Shown: positions 9,810 through 19,049, counted from the stretch's first letter. The stretch: 44,199 nucleotides of DNA from Mycobacteriaceae bacterium (GCA_019749805.1 JAIEPH010000020.1:1-44199), one strand, 5' to 3'. Notes: generated by a model not told the origin, from the sequence alone. Made by a program: numbers and translations.

Positions 9810-10586
9810 CTAGCTCCGCAGGTAGTCGACCTGGGCTTGGACGCTCCATTCCGCTGCGTCCCAGAGTTTTTCGTCGACGTCGGTGTACACATGCTCGACG
9901 ATCTGTCGCGCCGTGGCGTCGTCGCCGAGCTCGCGTAGCGCCGCCCGCACCTGCTCGAGCCGCTCTTCGCGATGCGCCAGGTACATATCGCTGACCGCTT
10001 CCAGGTCGGCGAGCTCAGGGCCGTGGCCCGGCAGGACCGTCCGGTGGCCGATGCCACGCAGCCGCCGAAGCGATTCGAGGTAGTCCCGCAGGCTGCCGTC
10101 TTCCTTGTCGATGACGGTCGTGCCCCGGCCCAGCACGGTATCGGCGGTCAGCACCGCGTCGTTGAGCAGGAATGACACTGAATCCGCGGTGTGCCCCGGC
10201 GTGGCCACCACCGTGATGCGCAGGCCGGCCGCGTCGATGACCTCACCGTCGGTCAACGGTCCGCCGAGGCCCCGCAGGAAGCCGCTGCCGACGGAGCGCA
10301 CCACCGCGCCGGTACGGTCGACGATCTTGTCGATGGCGCCGGTGTGGTCCTCGTGCTTGTGGCTGATGAGCACCAGTGGGATCTTGCCCAGGCCCACGAT
10401 GAGCTCGATGTGCTCGTCGTCCTCGGGTCCGGGGTCGACGATGACCATCTCGTCGCTGCCCGGCCCCTGCAGCACCCACGTGTTGGTGCCCTCGAGGGTC
10501 AGCAGGCCGGGGTTGTCGCACAGCAGCACCGACGCGGTTTCCGTCACCGGACGGAGTTTCTTGTACGCGGGGTGCTCGAGGGTCAC
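9810..10586 (-). CDS. Metallo-beta-lactamase-fold hydrolase (Rv3677c-like)
   Basis: A 258-aa MBL-fold protein. The metal-binding motif SHKHEDHTG supplies His76, His78, Asp80 and His81. Further ligands are expected from GHTADS and PGHGPE downstream. The layout, with a C-terminal winged region (REERLEQVRAAL), is that of glyoxalase-II/RNase-Z-like and LACTB2-type hydrolases. The actual substrate is unknown. The start is a GTG at 10586. It lies 22 bases after the RidA gene on the same strand, so 53-aa protein, RidA and this hydrolase are probably cotranscribed. It converges on crp with 7 bases between stops. Confidence 0.85.
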   Translation of the reverse strand: MTLEHPAYKKLRPVTETASVLLCDNPGLLTLEGTNTWVLQGPGSDEMVIVDPGPEDDEHIELIVGLGKIPLVLISHKHEDHTGAIDKIVDRTGAVVRSVGSGFLRGLGGPLTDGEVIDAAGLRITVVATPGHTADSVSFLLNDAVLTADTVLGRGTTVIDKEDGSLRDYLESLRRLRGIGHRTVLPGHGPELADLEAVSDMYLAHREERLEQVRAALRELGDDATARQIVEHVYTDVDEKLWDAAEWSVQAQVDYLRS

Positions 10587-10608
10587 GCGACCTCTGCCCG
10601 ATCGTCGC

Positions 10609-11064
10609 TCACGCGACCTCGAAGATCACTTCGACCTCGACCGGGGCGTCCAGCGGCAGCTCGGAGACGCCGACGGCCGACCGGGCGTGTGCCCCGGCGT
10701 CGCCGAAAACCTCACCGAACAGCTGCGACGCCCCGTTGATGACCCCGGGCTGGCCGTTGAAGCCGGGCGCGGAGGCGACGAAACCCACCACCTTGACCAC
10801 GCGGGTGACCGAATCGATGCCGACCAGCGAATGCACCGCAGCCATCGCATTGAGCGCGCACACCCGCGCCAACGCCTTGCCGTCCTCCGGTGTGACCTGG
10901 GCGCCCACCTTGCCGGCCTGAAGCACACTTCCCGCCTCCATGGGCAGCTGACCGGCGGTGTAGACCAGATTCCCCGTACGCGCCGCGGGCACATAGGCAG
11001 CCAGCGGCGGCACCACGTCGGGCAGCGTTATGCCCAGCTCGGCGAGCCTGGCCGACGGGCTCAT
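10609..11064 (-). CDS. RidA/YjgF-family protein (Rv3678c-like)
   Basis: A 151-aa protein of the RidA superfamily. Proven RidA proteins hydrolyse reactive enamine/imine intermediates from PLP enzymes; many paralogues have other or unknown roles. Family features include AARTGNLVYTAGQLPM near the N-terminus and an ALCAMAAV-like central helix. The late Arg of canonical deaminases (in a C-R-x-Q context) is not evident, so it belongs to a divergent subgroup and deaminase activity is uncertain. The ATG overlaps the stop of the 53-aa DUF4177-type gene (ATGA). Confidence 0.82.
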   Translation of the reverse strand: MSPSARLAELGITLPDVVPPLAAYVPAARTGNLVYTAGQLPMEAGSVLQAGKVGAQVTPEDGKALARVCALNAMAAVHSLVGIDSVTRVVKVVGFVASAPGFNGQPGVINGASQLFGEVFGDAGAHARSAVGVSELPLDAPVEVEVIFEVA

Positions 11065-11222
11065 TTTGGTCGCTTGAGATAGGCGACGTGCTGCTCACCG
11101 GTCGGTCCTTGGAGTACCGACACCAGCTCCCAGCCGTCTTCTCCCCACTGATCGAGGATCTGTTTGGTCGCGTGCGTAAGCAGCGGAACGGTGGCGTATT
11201 CCCATTTGTTCGCTTCGCTCAC
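11061..11222 (-). CDS. 53-aa DUF4177-type small protein (Rv3678A-like)
   Basis: A short gene of 53 codons starting at a GTG at 11222. The product begins MSEANKWEYATVPLL and contains QILDQWGEDGWELVSV, the WGxxGWELV core typical of DUF4177 proteins, then ends HVAYLKRPK. Its stop overlaps the RidA ATG (ATGA), supporting translation coupling. An in-frame ribosome site AGGTGGG precedes the GTG. Its function is unknown. In M. tuberculosis a similarly tiny gene sits in this slot. It is divergent from the Get3-like ATPase pair with 74 bases between start codons. Confidence 0.75.
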   Translation of the reverse strand: MSEANKWEYATVPLLTHATKQILDQWGEDGWELVSVLQGPTGEQHVAYLKRPK

Positions 11223-11284
11223 GTCGCCCACCTGGTTTCTTCGCTCATGTTGCTGAGCTTATCGGGCAGCCAAGCGCACTTGGT

Positions 11285-11290
11285 TAGCAT
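11285..11290 (+). promoter_or_regulatory. Predicted -10 box for the leaderless first Get3-like ATPase
   Basis: TAGCAT fits TANNNT and is separated by exactly 6 bases from the GTG at 11297, the geometry of leaderless mycobacterial transcripts. No ribosome site is seen before that GTG, which agrees. Confidence 0.55.
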
Positions 11291-11296
11291 GCACGG

Positions 11297-12316
11297 GTGG
11301 GCACCACCTCTGAGGATCGCGGCGCGGTCGGCTGGCCGTCGCGCCTGACCAAGGCACGACTGCATTTCGTCACCGGCAAGGGCGGAACCGGCAAGTCGAC
11401 CATCGCCGCCTCGCTTGCCCTGGCGCTCGCCGCCGGCGGCCGCAAGGTGTTGTTGGTGGAAGTCGAAGGGCGACAAGGCATCGCGCAGCTGTTCGACGTG
11501 CCACCGCTGCCGTACGAAGAAGTCAAGATCGCCACCGCAGACGGTGGCGGCACCGTCAACGCGCTGGCGATCGACACCGAGGCCGCGTTCCTCGAGTACC
11601 TGGACATGTTCTACAACCTCGGCATCGCCGGCCGCGCCATGCGCCGGATCGGCGCGGTCGAATTCGCCACCACGATCGCACCGGGCCTGCGTGACGTGCT
11701 GCTCACCGGCAAGATCCGCGAGATCGTCACCCGGGCCGAGAAGGGAAAACAGCCGGTTTACGACGCCGTCGTCGTCGACTCGCCGCCGACAGGCCGTATC
11801 TCCCGCTTCCTCGACGTCACCAAGGCCGTCTCGCAACTGGCCAAGGGCGGCCCCGTGCACTCGCAGGCCGAGAGCGTCGTGAAGGTATTGCACTCCGACC
11901 TCACCGCGATCCATCTGGTGACGCTGCTCGAAGCATTACCGATCCAGGAGACGCTGGAGGCCATCGATGAGCTCAAGGAGTTGGGCCTGCCGATCGGCAG
12001 TGTCATCGTCAACCGCAACATCCCCGCCTACCTTTCTCCGGATGACCTGGCCAAGGCCGCCGAGGGTGTGATCGACGCCGACGCCGTACGCGCAGGCCTC
12101 AACGACGCGGGAATCACGTTGTCCGACAGCGACTTCGCGGGGCTGTTGACCGAGACCATCCAGCACGCCACCCGGATCCAGGCGCGAGCCGAAAGCGCCG
12201 AACAGCTCGACGAGCTCGACGTGGCCCGTCTCGAGTTGCCGCAGATTTCCGACGGCGTCGATCTTGGCAGCCTCTACGAACTCGCCGAAGCACTCGCCCA
12301 GCAGGGGGTCAGATGA
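11297..12316 (+). CDS. bagA: Get3/ArsA-like ATPase, first subunit (Rv3679-like)
   Basis: A 339-aa P-loop ATPase of the ArsA/Get3 (anion-transporting ATPase) family. It carries the deviant Walker [10 protein letters not shown] (residues 27-35) with the signature lysine Lys28, and the switch segment [10 protein letters not shown]. The M. tuberculosis pair Rv3679-Rv3680 has been studied as bacterial Get3 homologues (BagA/BagB). The client is not settled, and no GET pathway or arsenite pump is encoded nearby. Its stop overlaps the start of the second subunit (ATGA), so the two are made together, probably as a heterodimer (inferred). Confidence 0.9.
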   Translation: MGTTSEDRGAVGWPSRLTKARLHFVTGKGGTGKSTIAASLALALAAGGRKVLLVEVEGRQGIAQLFDVPPLPYEEVKIATADGGGTVNALAIDTEAAFLEYLDMFYNLGIAGRAMRRIGAVEFATTIAPGLRDVLLTGKIREIVTRAEKGKQPVYDAVVVDSPPTGRISRFLDVTKAVSQLAKGGPVHSQAESVVKVLHSDLTAIHLVTLLEALPIQETLEAIDELKELGLPIGSVIVNRNIPAYLSPDDLAKAAEGVIDADAVRAGLNDAGITLSDSDFAGLLTETIQHATRIQARAESAEQLDELDVARLELPQISDGVDLGSLYELAEALAQQGVR

Positions 12317-13443
12317 GCACCACACCGCCGGCACTGGACATGGCGTCGATCCTGTCCGACACCTCCAATCGCGTCGTGGTGTGTTGCGGCGCAGGCGGTG
12401 TCGGCAAGACCACCACGGCTGCGGCGATGGCGTTGCGCGCGGCCGAGTACGGTCGCACCGTCGTGGTGCTGACCATCGACCCAGCCAAGCGGTTGGCGCA
12501 GGCGCTGGGCATCAAGGATCTGGGTAATACGCCGCAGCGGGTACCGTTGGCCCCCGAGGTCTCGGGAGAGCTGTACGCGATGATGCTCGACATGCGTCGC
12601 ACGTTCGACGAGATGGTGATCCAGTACTCCGGAAAAGAACGCGCACAAGAGATTCTGGACAACCAGTTTTATCAGACCGTCGCGACGTCGCTGGCGGGCA
12701 CGCAGGAATACATGGCGATGGAGAAGCTGGGCCAGTTGCTCTCCGAGGACCGCTGGGACCTCGTCGTCGTCGACACGCCCCCGTCGCGCAACGCGCTCGA
12801 TTTCCTCGATGCGCCGAAACGGTTGGGCGGCTTCATGGATAGTCGGCTATGGAAGCTGCTGCTGGGACCGGGCCGCGGTATCGGCAAGTTGGTGACGGGC
12901 GCGATGGGGCTGGCAATGCGAGCACTCTCGACGGTGCTCGGCTCTCAGATGCTCGGGGATGCAGCGGCTTTCGTGCAGTCGCTGGACGCCACGTTTGGCG
13001 GGTTCCGGGAGAAGGCCGACCGCACCTACGAATTGTTGAAGCGCCGGGGCACCCAGTTCGTCGTGGTCTCCGCCGCCGAACCCGACGCGCTGCGTGAGGC
13101 GTCGTTCTTCATCGACCGGCTCTCACAGGAGCATATGCCGCTGTCGGGGCTCATCCTCAACCGCACCCACCCGATGTTGTCGTCGTTGCATGCCGACAAG
13201 GCCGACGAGGCCGCGGATGCAATTCAAGCCACCGATCCCGACTCGGTGACCGCGGCGGCGCTGCGGATCCACTCCGACCGTGCGGGACGGTCCAAGCGGG
13301 AGATCAGGCTGCTGTCACGCTTCACGGGCGCCAATCCACATGTGGCGATCGTGGGTGTGCCGTCGTTGCCTTTCGACGTCTCCGACTTGGAGGCGTTGCG
13401 GGCGATCGCCGATCAGATCACCGGCGAGACCCCTGCGGCTTAG
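12313..13443 (+). CDS. bagB: Get3/ArsA-like ATPase, second subunit (Rv3680-like)
   Basis: A 376-aa ArsA/Get3-family ATPase. Its Walker A reads GAGGVGKTT (residues 26-34), with the P-loop lysine Lys32. The signature lysine normally found in KGGxGKT is replaced by Ala27, unlike its partner. [18 protein letters not shown] is the switch region, and a hydrophobic/methionine-rich segment ([20 protein letters not shown]) sits where Get3 proteins bind hydrophobic clients. It overlaps the upstream gene by four bases. It converges on whiB4, the stop codons overlapping. Confidence 0.9.
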   Translation: MSTTPPALDMASILSDTSNRVVVCCGAGGVGKTTTAAAMALRAAEYGRTVVVLTIDPAKRLAQALGIKDLGNTPQRVPLAPEVSGELYAMMLDMRRTFDEMVIQYSGKERAQEILDNQFYQTVATSLAGTQEYMAMEKLGQLLSEDRWDLVVVDTPPSRNALDFLDAPKRLGGFMDSRLWKLLLGPGRGIGKLVTGAMGLAMRALSTVLGSQMLGDAAAFVQSLDATFGGFREKADRTYELLKRRGTQFVVVSAAEPDALREASFFIDRLSQEHMPLSGLILNRTHPMLSSLHADKADEAADAIQATDPDSVTAAALRIHSDRAGRSKREIRLLSRFTGANPHVAIVGVPSLPFDVSDLEALRAIADQITGETPAA

Positions 13444-13796
13444 ACAGCGCTGCGGTGCTTGCGCTGGGCGGCGAAGAACTCGGCCCAGGAAACCACCTCG
13501 GGGTGCTGCTTGAGCAGGGCACGGCGCTGGCGTTCGGTCATGCCTCCCCACACACCGAACTCCACCCGGTTGTCGAGCGCATCGGCGCCGCATTCCAGGA
13601 TCACCGGGCAGTGCCTGCAGATGACGGCTGCTTTACGCTGCGCGGCTCCGCGGACGAAAAGCTCATCGGGGTCGGCCTGACGGCAGCGCGCCTGGGAAAC
13701 CCAGGCGATGCGTGCCTCAGCCTCGGCGCCTTGGACGACACTGGGGGCAGAAATTGTCATGCTTGTCCTCCGCACTGCGGGCCTCGTACCGGACAC
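13440..13796 (-). CDS. whiB4: WhiB4, Fe-S redox-responsive transcription factor
   Basis: A 118-aa Wbl protein. Four cysteines at 38, 60, 63 and 69 (C-x21-C-x2-C-x5-C) bind a 4Fe-4S cluster. GVWGG (81-85) is the family turn, followed by a basic C-terminus that contacts DNA. In M. tuberculosis WhiB4 senses oxygen and oxidation and condenses DNA under oxidative stress. The GTG at 13796 gives the length I recall for that protein. However, the ATG at 13760 (106 aa) is preceded by a strong GGAGGA, so both starts are possible. It is divergent from ponA2 with nearly 300 bases between starts. Confidence 0.95.
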   Translation of the reverse strand: MSGTRPAVRRTSMTISAPSVVQGAEAEARIAWVSQARCRQADPDELFVRGAAQRKAAVICRHCPVILECGADALDNRVEFGVWGGMTERQRRALLKQHPEVVSWAEFFAAQRKHRSAV

Positions 13797-14081
13797 CAGC
13801 GTTCCCCTTCGTTCCGGCCGCCCCCCGACGACGGCTTACTCTCCTGGTGCAGAGCGCTCAAGTGCGTTCTACGTCACATTGCGACGGTCTAGTGTGACCT
13901 GCATCGCACTGTCAGCACAACTTAAGTGGTCAGGACGCTTCTGCGCAATACGTAGGCGGCCACTTTTTTGGGACAACCGTGCAGTCCTTGACAAAAATTG
14001 ACGCGCGCGCAGGTCGGAGAGCTAACAAAGTGCGGCAATAAGCCCGGGGATCTGCGAATTTTGCCTGCGGAATCCGCTAGC
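13797..14081. promoter_or_regulatory. Divergent control region whiB4-ponA2
   Basis: This non-coding interval separates whiB4 (minus) from ponA2 (plus). It is noticeably less GC-rich than the flanking genes. It contains a CRP-type site at 13893-13908 and an upstream TCACA half site at 13874-13878, and the ponA2 -10 box lies at its right edge. No small gene with coding-like composition is seen in it. Confidence 0.5.
13893..13908. promoter_or_regulatory. Candidate CRP-binding site
   Basis: TGTGA, six bases, then TCGCA: nine of ten positions of the mycobacterial CRP consensus TGTGA-N6-TCACA. It lies about 100 bases from the whiB4 start and 185 from ponA2. The crp gene itself is at 9128-9802. Binding is inferred only from motif similarity. 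Confidence 0.45.
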
Positions 14082-14087
14082 TACTCT
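14082..14087 (+). promoter_or_regulatory. Predicted -10 box for leaderless ponA2
   Basis: TACTCT fits TANNNT and lies 6 bases before the ATG at 14094. No ribosome site precedes that ATG, so a leaderless transcript is likely. Confidence 0.5.
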
Positions 14088-14093
14088 GTACCC

Positions 14094-16562
14094 ATGCCGG
14101 AGACCCCGCCGTCCCCACCGCCAACCGCGGTCACGGTGATCAAGCTCGCGTGGTGCTGTGTGTTGGCCAGCGTCGTCCTCGCGGCACTGATGTTTCCCGT
14201 GGTCGGAGGGTTCGGACTGGTCTCGAACCGGGCCTCGGACGTAGTGGCCAACGGTTCGGCGCAATTGGTGGAGGGTGAGGTGCCGCAGGTGTCGACGATG
14301 GTCGACGCCAAGGGGAACGTCATCGCATGGCTGTATAGCCAGCGCCGGTTCGAGGTGCAAAGCGACCAGATCGCCAACACCATGAAACTGGCGATCGTGT
14401 CCATCGAGGACAAGCGGTTCGCCGAACACAATGGCGTGGACGTGCAGGGCACGCTCACCGGTCTTTCCGGTTATCTGTCCGGAAATCTCGACACCCGCGG
14501 CGGCTCCACGATCGAGCAGCAGTACGTGAAGAACTACCAATTGCTCGTGATCGCGCAGACCGACGCGGAGAAGCGGGCGGCCATCGAGACCACTCCGGCC
14601 CGCAAGCTGCGTGAGATCCGGATGGCGCTGACGCTGGACAAGACCTTCACCAAGCCCGAGATCCTGACCCGCTATCTGAATCTCGTCTCGTTCGGCAACG
14701 GCGCGTTCGGTGTGCAGGATGCCGCGCAGACGTATTTCGGCATCAACGCCTCCGAGCTGAACTGGGAACAGGCCGCACTGCTGGCCGGCATGGTGCAGTC
14801 GACCAGCACCCTCAATCCGTACACGAATCCCGAGGGTGCCCTGGCCCGTCGCAACGTGGTGCTGGACACCATGATCGAAAACATCCCCGAGGAGGCCGCG
14901 GCGCTGCGGGCGGCGAAGGAGAAGCCCCTGGGCGTCCTGCCGGTGCCCAAGGAGTTGCCGCGCGGCTGTATCGCCGCGGGCGATCGCGCGTTCTTCTGCG
15001 ATTACGTCCTCGAATATCTCGCGCGCGCCGGGATCAGTAAGGACCAGGTCGCCAGAGGCGGCTACCTGATCAAGACCACTCTGGACCCCGACGTGCAGAT
15101 TCCGGTGAAAACGGCGGTCAACGAGATCGCAAGTCCCGACCTCGACGGCGTCGCGAGCGTGATGAGCGTGATCAGGCCGGGCAAGGAGTCCCACCCGGTC
15201 CTGGCGATGGCGAGCAACCGCACCTACGGCCTGAACCTGGACGCGGGGGAGACCATGCAGCCCCAGCCCTTCTCGCTGGTCGGCGACGGCGCGGGTTCGG
15301 TGTTCAAAATCTTCACCACGGCCGCCGCGATGGACATGGGCATGGGCATCAACGCTCAGCTCGACGCGCCGGCCCGGTTCCAGGCCAAGGGTCTGGGCAG
15401 CGGTGGCGCCAGGGGCTGCCCACCGGCGACGTGGTGTGTGCAGAACGGCGGCAACTACCGCGGCACCATGAGCGTCACCGATGCGCTGGCCACGTCGCCG
15501 AACACGGCTTTCGCCAAGCTGATCTCTCAGGTGGGTGTGCAGCGCACTGTCGATATGGCGGTCAAGCTCGGGCTGCGTTCCTACGCGCTGCCCGGTACGG
15601 CCCGTGACTACGACCCTGAGAGCAACGAAAGCCTGGCCGACTTCGTCAAGCGACAGAATCTCGGCTCGTTCACGCTGGGCCCGATCGAGGTCAACGCGCT
15701 GGAGTTGTCGAACGTCGCCGCGACGTTGGCGTCCGGCGGGATGTGGTGCCCGCCCAATCCGATCGCCGAGGTGATCGACCGCGACGGCAAGCAGGTGTCG
15801 GTGACCACCGAGACGTGTGAACAGGTCGTGCCCGAGGGATTGGCCAACACCCTCGCGGTTGCGATGAGCAAGGACGACACCGGCGCGGGCACCGCCGCCG
15901 GGGCCGCGGGCTCGGTCGGCTGGAATCTGCCGATGTCGGGCAAGACCGGCACGACCGAGGCCAGCCGCTCGGCGGGCTTCCTCGGTTTCACCAACCAGTA
16001 CGCGGCCGCCAACTACGTCTACGACGACTCGCCGGCGCCGGGCGCGTTGTGCTCCTACCCGCTGCGCCAGTGCGGCGGTGACGGCAACCTGTTTGGCGGC
16101 AATGAACCCGCGCGGACGTGGTTCACCGCGATGATGCCGATCGCCAACAACTTCGGGCCCGTCACGCTGCCCCCGACCGACCCCCGCTACGTCGACGGCG
16201 CGCCGGGCTCGCGGGTGCCCAGCGTCTCCGGGATGAGCGAGAGCACCGCACGGCAGCGGCTGCGCGACGCGGGTTTCCAGGTCGCCAACGAGTCGACGCC
16301 GGTGAACAGCGGCGCGTCGTATGGATCCGTGGTGGGCACGTCACCGGCCGGTCAGACGGTGCCCGGATCGATCATCACGATCCAGATCTCGAACGGCATC
16401 CCGCCGGCACCGCCTCCCCCTCCGCCGGGAGCGATCCCGGGTCTGCCGCCGCCGGTCGGGCAGACGGTGGTCCAGATTCCTGGACTGCCGCCGATCACGG
16501 TGCCGGTGCTGGGTCCGCCACCACCGCCGCCACCCCCACCGGGGGGCCCGCCACCGCCGTGA
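14094..16562 (+). CDS. ponA2: Bifunctional penicillin-binding protein PonA2 (class A PBP)
   Basis: An 822-aa peptidoglycan synthase. A membrane helix spans about residues 13-37. The glycosyltransferase domain has catalytic Glu105 in EDKRFAEHNG. The transpeptidase has Ser402-Val-Phe-Lys405, Ser468-Pro-Asn470 and Lys617-Thr-Gly619. One PASTA domain covers roughly 705-768 (RVPSVSGMSESTARQRLRDAGF), followed by a long Pro-rich tail ending in runs of proline. The frame is open from 13998, but the ATG at 14094 begins the conserved N-terminus and sits behind a -10 box. In mycobacteria PonA2 supports survival in stress and stationary phase. Confidence 0.96.
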   Translation: MPETPPSPPPTAVTVIKLAWCCVLASVVLAALMFPVVGGFGLVSNRASDVVANGSAQLVEGEVPQVSTMVDAKGNVIAWLYSQRRFEVQSDQIANTMKLAIVSIEDKRFAEHNGVDVQGTLTGLSGYLSGNLDTRGGSTIEQQYVKNYQLLVIAQTDAEKRAAIETTPARKLREIRMALTLDKTFTKPEILTRYLNLVSFGNGAFGVQDAAQTYFGINASELNWEQAALLAGMVQSTSTLNPYTNPEGALARRNVVLDTMIENIPEEAAALRAAKEKPLGVLPVPKELPRGCIAAGDRAFFCDYVLEYLARAGISKDQVARGGYLIKTTLDPDVQIPVKTAVNEIASPDLDGVASVMSVIRPGKESHPVLAMASNRTYGLNLDAGETMQPQPFSLVGDGAGSVFKIFTTAAAMDMGMGINAQLDAPARFQAKGLGSGGARGCPPATWCVQNGGNYRGTMSVTDALATSPNTAFAKLISQVGVQRTVDMAVKLGLRSYALPGTARDYDPESNESLADFVKRQNLGSFTLGPIEVNALELSNVAATLASGGMWCPPNPIAEVIDRDGKQVSVTTETCEQVVPEGLANTLAVAMSKDDTGAGTAAGAAGSVGWNLPMSGKTGTTEASRSAGFLGFTNQYAAANYVYDDSPAPGALCSYPLRQCGGDGNLFGGNEPARTWFTAMMPIANNFGPVTLPPTDPRYVDGAPGSRVPSVSGMSESTARQRLRDAGFQVANESTPVNSGASYGSVVGTSPAGQTVPGSIITIQISNGIPPAPPPPPPGAIPGLPPPVGQTVVQIPGLPPITVPVLGPPPPPPPPPGGPPPP

Positions 16563-16623
16563 CGGCCTTGTGGTCTGGCCCACGCTGACCGAGGTGAAAT
16601 CGCAGTGAACGGCGGGCTGGCAG

Positions 16624-16629
16624 TAAGCT
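16624..16629 (+). promoter_or_regulatory. Predicted -10 box for the leaderless metallophosphoesterase
   Basis: TAAGCT fits TANNNT and lies 7 bases before the ATG at 16637. The gene follows ponA2 on the same strand by 74 bases but probably has its own leaderless promoter. Confidence 0.5.
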
Positions 16630-16636
16630 CTGCTGC

Positions 16637-17593
16637 ATGCCCGCGTCTTCGATTTTGAAGAATTCCGCAGTCGCCGCCGCCGGTTCGCTGGCTGCAGGGA
16701 TCGGCTACGCGTCGCTCATCGAGCGCAATGCGTTCGCCGTGCGTGAAGTGACGATGCCGGTGCTCTCGCCAGGATCGTCACCGCTGAAGGTGCTGCACAT
16801 CAGCGACATCCACATGCGTCCGCAGCAGCGCCGCAAGCAGGACTGGCTGCGGGAACTGGCGCGGCTGGAGCCGGACCTGGTCGTCAACACCGGCGACAAC
16901 CTCGCCCATCCGAAGGCCGTGCCCGCCGTCGTGCAGGCACTCGGCGACCTGCTCGCCGTCCCTGGGGTTTTCGTGTTCGGCAGCAACGACTACTTCGGTC
17001 CGAAGCCGAAGAACCCGCTGAACTACCTGACCAATCCGACTCGCCGCCTGCACGGCGAGCCGCTGCCCTGGCAGGACCTGCGCGCGGCGTTCACCGAGCG
17101 CGGCTGGCTGGACATGACGCACACTCGGCGCGAGTTCGAGGTGGGCGGCCTGCTGGTCGCGGCCGCGGGCGTCGACGATCCGCACCTCAAGCGTGACCGC
17201 TACGAGACGATCGCCGGACCCGCCAACCCGGCGGTGAACCTGCGGCTGGGCCTGACCCATTCGCCGGAGCCGCGGGTGCTCGACCGATTCGCCGCCGACG
17301 GCTATCAGCTGATCATGGCCGGCCACACCCACGGTGGCCAGCTGTGCCTGCCGTTCTATGGCGCGATCGTCACCAACTGCGATCTCGACCGGTCGCGGGC
17401 CAAGGGTGCTTCCCAGTGGGGCGCCCACACGCAGCTGCACGTGTCCGCGGGCATCGGCACCTCGCCGTATGCGCCGATGCGTTTCTGCTGCCGCCCCGAG
17501 GCCACGTTGCTGACTCTGGTCGCCGCACCGATCGGCGGGTCCTTCACCGGCATCCAAGAGGGCCAGTCCCACCCGAGCGTCTCGGTGCGCTGA
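16637..17593 (+). CDS. Membrane-associated metallophosphoesterase (Rv3683-like)
   Basis: A 318-aa calcineurin-like phosphoesterase. The two-metal motifs appear in order: HISDIHM (D-x-H), NTGDN (GD), GSNDY in place of GNHD/E, and GHTHGGQ at the C-terminal side. The N-terminal hydrophobic segment ([19 protein letters not shown]) may anchor it to the membrane, as in YkuE-type enzymes, which act on UDP-2,3-diacylglucosamine-like or other phosphoesters. The substrate here is unknown. The fourth motif has Ser-Asn instead of Asn-His, a variation found in the YkuE branch. It is 5 bases upstream of the proposed cds1 start. Confidence 0.88.
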   Translation: MPASSILKNSAVAAAGSLAAGIGYASLIERNAFAVREVTMPVLSPGSSPLKVLHISDIHMRPQQRRKQDWLRELARLEPDLVVNTGDNLAHPKAVPAVVQALGDLLAVPGVFVFGSNDYFGPKPKNPLNYLTNPTRRLHGEPLPWQDLRAAFTERGWLDMTHTRREFEVGGLLVAAAGVDDPHLKRDRYETIAGPANPAVNLRLGLTHSPEPRVLDRFAADGYQLIMAGHTHGGQLCLPFYGAIVTNCDLDRSRAKGASQWGAHTQLHVSAGIGTSPYAPMRFCCRPEATLLTLVAAPIGGSFTGIQEGQSHPSVSVR

Positions 17594-17598
17594 GCGCC

Positions 17599-18702
17599 TT
17601 GAGCGCGGCAGCGAGCGCCAGCCGGGGTCGGCCACGCAGGTGGGTCGACAATGCGGTTCGGTTGATCGAGGCCGACGCGCGCCGTAGCGCCGACACACAC
17701 CTGTTGCGCTATCCGCTGCCGACCGCGTGGTGCGACACGGTTGACGTCGCGCTCTACCTCAAGGACGAGTCCACCCACATCACCGGCAGCCTCAAGCACC
17801 GGTTGGCGCGGTCGTTGTTCCTGTATGCGCTGTGCAACGGCTGGATCGACGAGAACACCACCGTCATCGAGGCGTCGTCGGGGTCGACGGCAGTGTCGGA
17901 GGCGTATTTCGCGGCGCTGCTGGGTTTGCCGTTCATCGCGGTGATGCCGAGCTCGACGAGCGCCAGCAAGATTGCCCTGATCGAATCACAAGGCGGCCGT
18001 TGCCATTTCGTCGCCGAGTCGTCGCAGGTGTATGCCGAGGCCGAGCGGCTGGCCAAGGAGACCGGTGGCCATTATCTCGACCAGTTCACCAACGCCGAAC
18101 GGGCCACCGACTGGCGTGGCAACAACAACATCGCCGAGTCGATCTTCGATCAGATGCGCGAAGAGGCCCACCCCGTGCCCGACTGGATCGTGGTGGGCGC
18201 GGGCACGGGCGGCACCAGCGCGACGATCGGCCGGTTCATCCGGTACCGCCGCTACGAGACGCGCTTGTGTGTGGTCGATCCGGAGAATTCGGCGTTCTTC
18301 CCCTCCTATGCGCAGGGGCGCGGCGATGTCGTGACGGGGGTGTCGTCGCGGATCGAGGGCATCGGCCGTCCACGGGTGGAGCCGTCGTTTCTGCCCGACG
18401 TCGTCGATCGGATGGTCGTCGTGCCCGATGCGGCGTCGGTCGCCGCCGCGCGGCATGCGAGTGCGGTGCTGGGGCGACGGGTAGGTCCGTCCACCGGGAC
18501 GAACCTGTGGGGCGCTTTCGGGCTACTTGCGGAAATGGTCGCGAGCAGGCGCAGCGGGTCAGTGGTGACCCTGCTCGCCGACAGCGGCGACCGCTACGCG
18601 GACACCTACTTCTGCGACGAGTGGCTTACCAGCCACGGGTTGGACCCCTCGGCGTGGGCCGAGGTCCTCATCGAATTCGAACGCTCGGGCCGCTGGGCCT
18701 GA
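17599..18702 (+). CDS. cds1: Cysteine desulfhydrase Cds1 (PLP-dependent, Rv3684-like)
   Basis: A PLP enzyme of the cysteine-synthase fold, 367 aa if started at the TTG at 17599. The Schiff-base lysine is in [10 protein letters not shown] (about residue 66), the substrate loop is [10 protein letters not shown], and the phosphate loop is [12 protein letters not shown]. The M. tuberculosis homologue breaks cysteine to H2S, pyruvate and ammonia and affects respiration and redox balance. No ATG or GTG start is apparent near the conserved beginning ([18 protein letters not shown]), so the start is uncertain. The final 97 bases are overlapped antisense by a possible small membrane gene. Confidence 0.88.
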   Translation: MSAAASASRGRPRRWVDNAVRLIEADARRSADTHLLRYPLPTAWCDTVDVALYLKDESTHITGSLKHRLARSLFLYALCNGWIDENTTVIEASSGSTAVSEAYFAALLGLPFIAVMPSSTSASKIALIESQGGRCHFVAESSQVYAEAERLAKETGGHYLDQFTNAERATDWRGNNNIAESIFDQMREEAHPVPDWIVVGAGTGGTSATIGRFIRYRRYETRLCVVDPENSAFFPSYAQGRGDVVTGVSSRIEGIGRPRVEPSFLPDVVDRMVVVPDAASVAAARHASAVLGRRVGPSTGTNLWGAFGLLAEMVASRRSGSVVTLLADSGDRYADTYFCDEWLTSHGLDPSAWAEVLIEFERSGRWA

Positions 18703-18803
18703 TCGTCAGACCGGCCCATGAGGGGACCGTCGGACGTCAGGAACAGCCACAAGGCGGCCAGGACGAAGAATCCCAGATAGATCGAAGCACCGAGCCCGGT
18801 CAT
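18606..18803 (-). CDS. Possible 65-aa single-pass membrane protein antisense to the cds1 end
   Basis: Starting at the ATG at 18803, with GAGG six bases upstream, is a 65-codon frame. Its first 23 residues form one clear membrane helix ([18 protein letters not shown]). The tail is polar, with [10 protein letters not shown]. The membrane part lies in the non-coding interval, while the tail runs antisense to the last 97 bases of cds1 and may be unconstrained. No family is recognised. The clean hydrophobic N-terminus and the ribosome site argue for a real gene; the overlap argues for caution. Confidence 0.45.
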   Translation of the reverse strand: MTGLGASIYLGFFVLAALWLFLTSDGPLMGRSDDQAQRPERSNSMRTSAHAEGSNPWLVSHSSQK

Positions 18804-18936
18804 TTCTCGCCTCACTTAGTCGTTTCCACCGTCAGTTTGCATAACGTCACCGACAACCCAAATGCATCCACCGGCGTGTCGTGACATGCGCCTCAGCACG
18901 CCCTGAAGCGTTTGGTGTCACACCCTCCGGGTGCGA

Positions 18937-18942
18937 TACGCT
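18937..18942 (+). promoter_or_regulatory. Candidate -10 box of the tRNA-Pro promoter
   Basis: TACGCT fits TANNNT and lies 14 bases before the mature 5' end of the tRNA. A TTGGTG at 18912-18917 is a possible -35, with a rather long 19-base spacer. A small palindrome GGTGTCACACC overlaps that -35 at 18914-18924. Confidence 0.4.
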
Positions 18943-18956
18943 GTCGTGGCTTCACT

Positions 18957-19030
18957 CGGGGTGTGGCGCAGCTTGGTAGCGTGCTTCGTTCGGGACGAAG
19001 AGGTCGTGGGTTCAAATCCCGCCACCCCGA
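18957..19030 (+). tRNA. tRNA-Pro (anticodon CGG)
   Basis: A 74-nt tRNA. The acceptor arms CGGGGTG (18957-18963) and CACCCCG (19023-19029) pair perfectly, with discriminator A at 19030. The anticodon stem CTTCG/CGAAG holds the loop TTCGGGA with CGG at 18991-18993, reading the CCG codon. The T arm contains GGTTCAAATCC. No 3' CCA is encoded, as usual in mycobacteria. CCG is a frequent proline codon in this GC-rich genome. Confidence 0.97.
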
Positions 19031-19049
19031 CTCATGTGATTTCAGGTAG

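Noticed and set aside
14022..15194. Long minus-strand frame opposite ponA2
   Set aside because: Antisense shadow with skewed composition and no recognisable family; ponA2 is certain.
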